Below are positions 55,601-64,000 of a stretch of DNA of 64,000 nt, piece by piece. This DNA comes from Anarhynchus alexandrinus (Eukaryota; Chordata; Aves; Charadriiformes; Charadriidae), in NCBI GenBank assembly GCA_008711295.1, contig VUYV01000080.1:2102679-2166678 (forward strand), read 5' to 3'. The translations under genes were made by a program, and so were the position numbers. A model generated the notes under the pieces. It searched no databases. It had not been told where the DNA came from and saw only the letters and a list, made by a program, of their open reading frames with translations. Numbering within the stretch: the first letter of the stretch is position 1; the number at the start of each line of letters is the position of its first letter.

Positions 55601-58600
55601 GTGGGCTTCATTCCATGCTGCTCATGAAAATGAGCTATGTGTTTTTGAAAGCTTTCTGGCTGGTGAGAAAATTGGGCTGTGGAGCAGTTTCCCAGTGGAA
55701 GAGACCACGTCCTTGTTACGTTAGGTGTGACTGGGCAGACCTGGGGTGAAGACGTCTGGGGAAGTGAGCCTGCTTCTCCTCCCCAGCTCCCTCCAGGAGC
55801 AGAACCACTGTTTTCGATTGCGCACGCTTTCGCAGGCATCCTTGGGGGGGGTGTCTGGTAAAGGGATCCCATGCCAGGTTGTTCCTTCCCCGCAGTGGCA
55901 AGGGTGCAGGCTCAGAGCTGAGGAGGGGTGTTTGGTGGGCACCTGTGATGCGCTGCAGCAGTGAGCTCCCTGCGGGGCACTCGCAAGGGTGGCTCGCTGG
56001 AGGGGGCAGGGTGACCTCATTCTGTCTTCAGCCTGCAGCTGCGTGGATGGCCTCTCCCTAGCAGTTATGGCAGCCCGAGGACTCCAGGAAAGCAGGCAGG
56101 AGAAACCAGTTAGATCAACGCTATAGATCATGGTTCATTCTCTGTGGGGTCCGTCAGTTTCTTGCTGGCACCCAGGAGGGCTGACAAGCAGGGATGGAAA
56201 TGGAGACCAGAGCCCCAGAAGGGAAGGAAAAGCCCAAGTTTCTTTGGAAGGGTTACCGCGGGCCAGTTTGCTTCTCCAGGTTGCCTGTATGAAGTCTCCC
56301 ATCTGTCTATCTTGGGTCTTACCATCTAGCGCAGCTTGGGATGCTGGGTGGGAGATGGTGCATCATTGAATCCAAGAGTGGGAAGCAACTGAAATAACTT
56401 TTGTGAAATGCCAGCATCGTGCTTGAGGAGGAGGAAAGGAGGGCTGGGATGTGGCTATGGTGGAGGGAAACAGTCACATAATCTTAGCTGTGTTGAAAGG
56501 GGGTGAAGAAGATGACCTGATAGCTGAGGAGTGGGTTATTGAGGAGGAGGAAGCTCCAGCAGGAAGAAGGATGCGGCAATTGAGGCAAGAGGAGTGCAAC
56601 TGCATAGAGAGGGAAGTGGGCACTTCCCAGAGCAGTGATAGAAGCTAATAGCTGTCACTGTACAAACATTCTGAAAGCTGCATCATATACATACATGCCA
56701 GCATGCACACAGGATGTCACTGCTTTATTTGGCTTCTCATCTGCTTTGCTTTCCTTTGCTCTTGACATGACAGCCTCTCCCAGGCACTCTCTGGCTGCTC
56801 CTATGGAGAGTGCAGGGCCAAACCTGGAATGTGGATAACTTCAACTTCCCCCCAGTCAGATATGATCTCACCTGTGTTTTTGTGAAAGACCGTTCCTGGT
56901 GTCTTGGGAGCAGCTGCCATCGTTATTCCCACTCATGAGTGCAGTGTGTAATACCTGTCCAGCCTGCTACAGCTGGAGGCTGGTGCACTGCTCCCGCTAA
57001 GAGGATTTTGGTAAAAATCAAGTAACCTTGCATTCATCTGTCCCTGTCAGTAGTGAAGGTGAGAGATTGACTCTGTAGCAAAACAAGGGAGTGCACTGTA
57101 TGGCTTCTGGCCAGAGAGCTCAAATAAGTAGGAACAGAAACGGAAGAATGACTACAAAAATAGGGAGCAGATCTGTGCCTTATTTCCTTTTCCAATGCTG
57201 AAGTATAAAGCTGTGGAAACGGGCATGTTTCTGGTAGGAAATCAGACCACGTGCCCAGGTGTCATGAGCTTATTTGTCCTTCTCCCCATTCTTCCAGGTA
57301 TTCCAGTACCCCAAGGCCTCCCTTTCCAGAGAAAGGGTCTTGCCAATGCACCAGACCAGCGTTGATGGGGTAGAAGACATGTCCATGCTGGGAGATCTGC
57401 ATGAAGCTGCCATCCTGCTCAACCTGCACCAGCGCTACCAACAGGGTAACATCTATGTAAGTGCTCAAGCTGGGCCATGTCCCTTCTGGCTGATGATTTT
57501 AGTTTAGCTTGGGGGCTGCCACTTTTTGCATGTGAAATACTGATTTTAGCATTGTTTCCTGAGCATTGTTTCATGTGGATAGAAATGGAGGTGTTTTTCT
57601 GCCTTGCCAGCTCCATCAGCCCTGTGAGAGCCTACCCCTACCAGAGGGGCCTCTTTGGTTCTACAGAAGAACTTCCAAAACATGAACATTCACCTCTAGG
57701 CCTTGTGGTAATTGTGCAGCTCTCTGTCCTCCCTGACCACCCGTGTTTTACAAGCTGGCATTCGCGTTCCCCGGATTCCCCACTATTACTGTTCAGAGGT
57801 TTATGTGGCCAAGTAGACTGGAAAGTGTAGGGTACACAGGTTGTTGTTGAATATCCCTCCTGATCCGGAGAAAGCTACTGCTTGACAAAACTAGGAAAGC
57901 AAACCTGTTGCCTGATTCTTTGGCTTTTATGTGCAATTATGCCTTTTTTGAGTTGCTCGGCTCCTCTTGCACAGATGAATGCTCAAAGCATCTCCTAATT
58001 TCCCTCTCGGGCCCTCAAGAAGGAGGCAAGAGTCAGGAAAGGGACTTGTGAGGAAAAGCACACGTGGGACGAGACATCCCTGGAGTGCTGGGATGGCAGC
58101 GTGCTCTGCTGAGACGTGGAGAGGATTAGGAGGATATATTACAAAGACTGCCTTACCTTGCTTTACTCTTACCTCGCTTGTCCATGCTTCGTGCACCCAG
58201 AGTTTTTCATATTATGACAGGAAAAATGTAAATCTCTCTCTGTGTTGCATAGCAACTGTTACCAAGACAACCAAACCATACGCACCTGTATTCCAGGGAA
58301 TGATCAATAAAGTGACCCCATTTCTGAACCATCTCCTGCACTGGGATGCAGAGGAGGCTGCAAATTCTCCTGTTTTGTTGCTGTAGACTCCCTTGCCCGT
58401 TGTCTGTCAACATAGCCTTGTGACCCTGTGGCAGTACCCACGTGCACACACACTTTTGATGGCCCTCGTCCTTGCTGCTCGTCCTGACCTGTGTTTGATG
58501 CGTGCTATGTGTTTGTGCAGCTCTTTGCCCATTTGGGTGTATTCCTCCTGTTACCTCTTCCTCACACTCTGAAATGTGAGGCGGGATTTCTCTCCCTTTT

Positions 58601-61600
58601 CAGTCTGTGCCTCGCACCAGAAATGCCACAACACCAGCACTGTGACAGTGCCACAGCAGCTGTATCTCCGTAAGCCTTTCCTCTAGCTCTGACATGTCAT
58701 TCCTTCTCCTCTTCAACATTAGGTCTGTGGCTTCTCCATCCATGTGTAAAAGTGTTAAAAGTTTAAATATGATGTCATTTTTTTTGCCTGTGCATAGTGC
58801 ATGAATGTCAGCTGTGCACCTCAGATCTGAATTTTGGGGAGATTTCTGAAGGGGCCTGACTTCTGTAACGGGCTGAGCACTGGGAAGAAACCCTCAGTGA
58901 AGGATTGTAAGCCCCTTCTTGAGGGGGACCGTATCTGGGTATATGTTTGTGCGATGTCTGACCCGGAGGACACCAAACCGGACAAGTGCTGTTTTGCATT
59001 TCTGCAGTTCAGACATTAATATTGCAGTTACCTTATCACTAACTGTTAGTTTTCGCCGCAGCCCTGCTGTGTATACTTTTCAGTTAAGCAGAAATTGAGA
59101 ATGTCAGCTGTAGTGCCCCCTAATGACTTGCAGTGATCCGTGAATACCATGAATGTTACAGGGGTTGAGTTCATTTAATATCGTTCTCCATGGTCTCCGC
59201 AGATCGAGCACAGTAAGCTTAGGCTGCAGATGAAGCTGTACTGAGAGGAGTTATGCCTATCAGTCAGGGCCAAAAATATTTGGAAGGAAATCACAGAGAT
59301 CAGAAATGGGTGAGAGGTATCGTCATTTGCTGGAAAACAAATTCACCTGAAGGAATGGGTAACCTGGAATATTGGTAATTAGTATTAAAAATAATAATAA
59401 TAATAAAAATAAATAATGCGGGGATGGAAAACTGAAAACATGAAATGAACAACTGCTGTGAAAAAGGGCAATGCAGTTTTGAGCTGCGTGCCTGGAGGCA
59501 TCCTACCATGAACTTCTAAAGGGGATCCTTTCTGGTCAGGGATTGTAGGTAGCAGTACTGATGTGGTACCCATAATTAACATGCTACAGGAATACTGAAA
59601 ATCTCAGCAGTATCTTTTGTTTTCCAAAGAAATACTGTTCAAGCTCTACCAAACTGTTTAAGGAAATTATGTGAGCACAGCAACAGCCTGCAGCGTTTAA
59701 AAGTGTATCTTCCCCCTTCATTCCTGCAATTCCTGCATCCCTTAATAAAGTAGACCCAACATAACGTGAGTGATGTATAAATTAACCAGGGGATGTACTG
59801 CCACATTTTGCGCTGTCCCTAGCTCTGCCATGCCTAACCACCCAAGTAGGATCTATTGTCTTGAGAAGTAGACATGCCATGTGTGGCTTGTCCTGCTCTA
59901 GAGAGTTCTCTGGGGATGATCACTCCTTGCTAATACGGTGGCTGGTATGTACTTGGTGATGCACAAATGCCACTATTAAAAAATTATGGATAGAAATTGT
60001 CTATAGGGGACTGCAGGTGACGAGGAGACTGCAACTGGGGGATGGTAAAGTTTCCTAGAAACACCTTTGAAAGAGATGGCTGTACTGGAAGAAGTTCTAG
60101 AAAGGACTGAGGTGGGAGCTCTGTTCCTTGGGAGAGATGAAACTGGAGTGGGAAATGCAAAATGAAACATCTGAGAGGAAAAAATACTGTGAAGGTCTGG
60201 GAGAAGTGTTAGGATGGACATCACTGTCTTGCAGTCTCTGGACAATGTCTGTTGCTGAACTGGTCATACAGTGCTTTTTCCCGATCCATGTTTTCTCTCT
60301 GTTCTCTCCCATTTCCTCCCACCTGTCTTGCCAAAGTTCATCTGCTTGCTTATTGCTTTCATCACCAACGCCCACAATATTTCCACCCACAAAGGTCCAT
60401 GTCAGAGGGTCCTCAGGCCTTGTTCCATGCTAGCCTGTTCATACCGATAATGCAATTAGGCTTAGGTGATGGGGTTTTTTTCCTCCTGATGATCTGTGAC
60501 TGCTGCTTTAATAAATGATTTTTAAATATTTCGGTGACTAGAGCATTTTAGTCTGGCTTCATTGCAGTATGGCCCCAGATTTCCTTTGGCAGGGGGAAAG
60601 CACGCATCTTTCTTGTCACCAAGTGTTTTATTTACAGCTTCTCCAATGGATGCATGCAAATCCTTGTATATGTATGTGGTGACTCGCAGTTCATGGTCTG
60701 GAAATAATACTAGATGTTGTCCCTGGCTACAAAGCTTGGCACCTTGGCGATCTTAAGTGTTTCCTCTGTCACCCCTGCTGAGAATGGGTATTCCTGGAGT
60801 AGAACAGCCCAAGATGTCCCCATAAACGAGGCCACTGCACCAGCAGCAGGATTTAAGCTGGATGTTGACCATGTTACAAAGCCCTTGTTAGGAGAGAGGT
60901 GGCACCATTGCTCTGAACTGCAGCTCTGAGAATAACTGGATTTGAGCTGGTTGGCTGAACCGAAAAAGTCATGCCCCAAAAACCAAAATTAATTTCATTC
61001 TGACTTCACAAAAGAATACATTTGAAATTCAATATTAGGCTTTGGGTATTTTATTTTAAACCTTACTAAATCTTTTCTTGAACTGTGAGATTTTCAAAAT
61101 AAATATTTTCAAAATAAAATGTTTAGAAAATATAGAAATGTTCTGACTTGAAATCCTCAGCTTTGTCTTCAGCTGTCAATTTTGATTCAGCTTACCAAAT
61201 GATTTAAGCTGCTCCAAACAGCATTTTTCAGTAGAAGAAAAATGATACGCTTTAGTGGCTCTTCGCACACATGTGTGCGTGTCTCTGTGTCCCACCTCTT
61301 TGTTCAAGAGCTGCTTGAACCCTGCCAAGCCCCCTCTTCAGGGCTTAAGAGTGTGGATAGGGGCATTGAAAGTATCTCCTGACACTCCTGCAGTCCTGGC
61401 TCTGCTTTTCAGCTTCAAGCACAGTGCAAGGTAGCTGGGCATGAAGATGGCTTCATGTTTTTAAATTGTGTGAGCTTAATTTAGCAAAGACAACAGACTA
61501 AGAACATTTTATTGTAAAGCAGCGAAATTCAAATTGCCTCATCCATACCCAGTCATGCAGCCCCTGCCCTGGGGTTTGACATTCTTTGCCAAATTGGGGA

Positions 61601-64000
61601 GATCTTTGCTGAAGCCTAACTTCCTTATTTAGGCTTTCTCCCTTCATTGTGAGTTATTTCAGGGTCCAGGTTTGTCGTGATTTTTTTTTTTTTCCCAGGA
61701 GCTTTATTTCCTTGCTGTGTTTTGTTTTCTCCCCCTAGACAAACATTGGTTCCATCTTGGCATCAGTAAATCCCTACAAACCCATCCCTGGTCTGTACAG
61801 TGTGGATGCCATAGACCTGTACAGACAGCACCGCCTGGGTGAGCTGCCTCCCCATATCTTCGCCACCGCTAACGAGTGCTACTGCTGCTTGTGGAAGCGT
61901 CATGACAGCCAGTGTGTTCTGATAAGGTTAGAAACGGGAGAACCGGCTACTCCCTGACTGCATTACACGCCTTGCTCCTGCTGCTCCGTTTGCAATGACA
62001 TCTGCCTAAATATCCACACCATCCTACCCTACCCTGTGCCTGACTCCTGCTTGCCGCAGCGGAAACGCCGCGTGTTTATTCCTGGAGATCACTTCTCTGC
62101 TGTGGGTGGGATGTTTTTTAGCTCGTTCTGTCCTGGATTTGTGAATGGAACTTCTGTCTTTTCCTTAACAGTGGAGAAAGCGGAGCTGGAAAGACCGAGA
62201 GCACCAAGTTGCTGCTGAAATTTCTGTCAGCTATGAGCCAGACCTCCCTGGGGGCCCCTGCATCGGAGAAGAGCACTCGCGTGGAAGAAGCCATCCTGGA
62301 AAGCAGGTACGGTCACCCCCAGGGGCACTATGGTCCCCGTCCCTGCGGATGCCGGCGTGCTGGGGCAGCCTGCCTTTGGCAGGGGCAGTGTTTGCATTCG
62401 GGCCGCCCATGGAGCTGAAGCTGGGCAGTGAGGTGAGGCTCGTGCAGCCCAACGGTGTCATGTCAGGGAAATGGGGAGGCCGTGGTCTCACCGGGACGCC
62501 TCACGCTGGCTGCTTTCCCAGTGGCTTGTGGATTAATTCGGCTTCTTTCCAAGAGCAACATGGGGTGCGTGTGGCAGCTGGAGAATTCATGCTCTCGCCA
62601 AGGCTGGGCTTCCTCCTTCCTTCAGTAACTCGTCCTCCATGCATGCCCGGCTGCCACCCATACATCACTGCACCGTCCCTCTTTCTGGCTCTCAGGTCCA
62701 TGTCTCTCATGGCATTGGCTGGAGGGGACGTGGGTAACATCCCAGGTTGTCCCTCTCTCCCACAGCTCTCGGTTGTGGCTGTGCTCGTGGTGAGTCTCCA
62801 TCACACTCCAACTCCTGGCCTCCATTTGTTTCAGGCCACTGGTACATCTTGCCCTTGCAGGTCCTGTGCACCACCTTGCAGCTCTCTTCCTGTCCAGGCA
62901 GGTGATTTCACAGAGAAATGTCCATGGGTGGTGTAAGAGGCAGGAGCGAGGAGGTTTCCCTGGGGGCTGCAGCGGGGCCCATGCGGGAAGAGGTCCAGGG
63001 CTGGTTGGAGCTGGTCTCGGCCGGAGCTGGCACGGGGGAATAACCACCACCTGCCAAAACCTTGCCAAGGCATCAGGACAGCAGGGAAGCATACAGTGCC
63101 CAGATCAAACGTGTTTGGGAGAGAAACTGGCAGCCATGAGGGGGTGGAGATACAGTGTGCAGGGGATCCTTCATGCCAAAGGAGGTTCTGATGCCCCTGA
63201 GGGACCATGGCCCACGCCAGGGCAGGGACACTCCTGAGGGACCATGGGTGACCCCATGGACACCAAGGAAAAAAGTGTCAGGAAATCCTGAAGAAGCAGG
63301 AGGAAAGCAGCTGAGGAAAAGCAGTAAGAGGCAAAGAGCAGCCGAGAAAATGAGGGGGAGGTGTCCCTGCCTATGGCAGGGGGGTTGGAGCTCGATGATC
63401 TTCAAGGCCCCTTCTGACCTAAACCATTCTATGATTCTAAAACGAGGAAGCAAAGAGCGACAGAAAGAGAGTTACGTGTGTGACTGCAGCCCCCTGTGCT
63501 GCCTGCTGCTTTGTCGGGGAAACTGTGAGGAACTGGTTGTAACCTGAGGTTAAAAATGAAAGCTGAGGCTAAGAAAAGGAGGACAGTAGTTGTTTGACTT
63601 TCAGGTAAGCCTTGGGAAGAGGGAGGAAAGCCAGGCACTTAAGTGCCTGTTTTATTGTTTGTGTCCTCCTTTTTCTTAACACCTTAATTCTATTTAATAA
63701 ATTGAATTATATTAAACAAAAATTTCCCAACACAAGACTGTCTTGCCTATGACTGGAGGACCTTGCTGGGAGTCTTGCAGTTTGGTACTGTCCAGGGCAA
63801 GGCTGCAGGTTGGTCCCAGTTTGAGCCTGTGATAGTGGCAGAAACCTCCAAAGGAGTAAATGTCCGCAACAGGCTCTAGTTGTGTAATAAGCTGGAATCC
63901 TTCAAACCATCTGTGTAAAAGTGACCTGCATGCAAGTGGCATATTTCAGCCTCCAGAGAGTAGAAAGAAGGAATGTTTCCTGGAAGATGGCGACTCAAAA
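37273..64000 (+). CDS. MYO10L: MYO10-like unconventional myosin, 5' part of gene (continues beyond right edge)
   Basis: Five exons join in phase: 37273-37293, 51611-51709, 57298-57456, 61739-61926 and 62172-62306. They encode about 200 residues: the N-terminal SH3-like region, the purine-binding loop ([10 protein letters not shown]) and the P-loop GESGAGKT. All exon junctions fall where they do in myosin X, including a first exon of exactly seven codons. Myosin X is a MyTH4-FERM motor that moves to filopodial tips along bundled actin. The sequence is closest to MYO10 among myosins I know but differs at many sites ([17 protein letters not shown] against the MYO10 stretch QHFPSTVNSCAEGIVVF), so I call it a paralogue. 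The tail is not visible, so the PH, MyTH4 and FERM domains are inferred from family only. Confidence 0.88.
37294..51610. other. Large first intron of the MYO10-like gene (14.3 kb)
   Basis: No confirmed exon. It contains a T-run (about 42129-42147), an 83-bp tandem duplication around 44913-45082 containing one N, an exon-like stretch at 45220-45303, and AT-rich sequence from about 43,000 onward. Open frames look random. Confidence 0.6.
44913..45082. repeat. Tandem duplication, about 83-bp unit, two copies
   Basis: Both copies contain GAATCTTCCTCACTATATAT and GGTGGCGAG. Copy 1 is at 44913-44995, copy 2 at 44996-45082 with an extra GGGA. The single N at 44994 falls at the junction. Confidence 0.9.
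51611..51709 (+). CDS. MYO10L: MYO10-like exon 2: N-terminal SH3-like region
   Basis: Reads [20 protein letters not shown], then [13 protein letters not shown]. It matches GTRVWLREN...DYGQ of MYO10. 99 bp, phase 0 at both ends. Acceptor gtttttgcag, donor ACG/gtaagt. Confidence 0.94.
51710..57297. other. MYO10-like intron 2
   Basis: About 5.6 kb, with a CR1 3' end at about 52327-52361 and no other recognised feature. Confidence 0.6.
52327..52361 (-). mobile_element. CR1 LINE 3'-end remnant, minus orientation
   Basis: TTGGTAGGAAGGGACCTCTG followed by GGGATCATCCAAGTCC is the reverse complement of the conserved avian CR1 3' region. Very short and diverged. Confidence 0.65.
57298..57456 (+). CDS. 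MYO10L: MYO10-like exon 3: motor N-terminal subdomain
   Basis: Reads [20 protein letters not shown], then [20 protein letters not shown] and [13 protein letters not shown]. It matches the MYO10 pattern VFTYKQ...GVDDMASL.ELH...I..NL..RY....IY. 159 bp, phase 0 at both ends. Acceptor ttcttccag, donor TAT/gtaagt. Confidence 0.95.
57457..61738. other. MYO10-like intron 3
   Basis: About 4.3 kb, AT-rich in places, with an (AAT)n microsatellite at about 59386-59416 and no recognised exon. A long T tract precedes the acceptor region at 61681-61693. Confidence 0.6.
59386..59416. repeat. (AAT)n microsatellite
   Basis: Imperfect AAT repeats, ATTAAAAATAATAATAATAA and following bases. Confidence 0.8.
61739..61926 (+). 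CDS. MYO10L: MYO10-like exon 4: [11 protein letters not shown] to [12 protein letters not shown]
   Basis: Reads [20 protein letters not shown], then [20 protein letters not shown] and [12 protein letters not shown]. It contains the nucleotide-binding NPxxxxxxxY loop and the myosin HIFATANE motif. Phase 0 start, and it ends with AG of a Ser codon. Acceptor ccccctag, donor AAG/gttaga. Confidence 0.96.
62172..62306 (+). CDS. MYO10L: MYO10-like exon 5: P-loop
   Basis: Reads (S)[19 protein letters not shown], then [20 protein letters not shown] and AILES. The P-loop GESGAGKT is at 62173-62196. The first base completes Ser across the junction. Acceptor ccttaacag, donor AGCAG/gtacgg. The next exon (an SPIMEAFGNAKT-type segment) is not in the window. 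Confidence 0.96.
62307..64000. other. MYO10-like intron 5, to right edge
   Basis: No further myosin exon was found in 1.7 kb. It contains a CR1 3' end at 63358-63440. Confidence 0.6.
63358..63440 (+). mobile_element. CR1 LINE 3' end, plus orientation
   Basis: GAGGTGTCCCTGCCTATGGC, then GGGGTTGGAGCTCGATGATC, then the ATTCTATGATTCT terminal repeat at 63426-63438. This is the classic avian CR1 3' end. The 5' truncation point is not clear. Confidence 0.9.

Noticed and set aside
1..64000. CRISPR arrays, operons, tRNA or rRNA genes
   Set aside because: No such structures seen; the window is vertebrate nuclear DNA with spliced genes.

Overview
The window is vertebrate nuclear DNA, most likely from a bird. 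The evidence is spliced genes with GT-AG introns, many of them short, solute-carrier and myosin exons that read as clear orthologues or paralogues of vertebrate genes, a bird-type retroviral LTR, and bird-type CR1 LINE 3' ends carrying the terminal ATTCTATGATTCT motif. Base composition is uneven: GC-rich around genes and a CpG island, AT-rich in the long right-hand intron. There are two assembly gaps, a 15-N run and a single N. No tool was run; exon boundaries come from reading splice sites, checking codon phase across every junction, and recalling the protein families.

Layout. (1) Positions 1 to about 26,690, plus strand: SLC4A3 (anion exchanger AE3), lacking only its first exons, which lie left of the window. 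Twenty exons shared with the long (brain-type) transcript join in phase to 1,179 complete codons plus stop. An alternative first coding exon at 4325-4520 sits in the intron before the HRFEDNPG exon and has exactly the phase needed to splice to it, which is the architecture of the cardiac AE3 isoform. (2) About 26,700 to 28,898, minus strand: a two-exon gene for a 435-residue coiled-coil protein that I do not recognise. It converges on SLC4A3, and the two poly(A) signals lie about 40 bp apart. (3) 28,899 to about 37,050: roughly 8 kb without convincing genes. (4) A CpG island at about 37,050-37,650, then 37,273 to beyond the right edge, plus strand: the start of a MyTH4-FERM-type myosin closely related to myosin X. 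Its five visible coding exons are a seven-codon first exon, a 14.3-kb first intron, three exons of the motor N-terminal region, and a P-loop exon. It differs enough from MYO10 to look like a paralogue ('unconventional myosin-X-like').

Transposon content is modest: one solo LTR in reverse orientation in an SLC4A3 intron, an old LINE reverse-transcriptase relic, and two CR1 3' ends. The most interesting points are the alternative AE3 first exon with its uORF, a GC-AG intron and other variant splice sites in SLC4A3, the unidentified coiled-coil gene with a Ser-Pro hexanucleotide repeat, and the MYO10-like paralogue next to SLC4A3.
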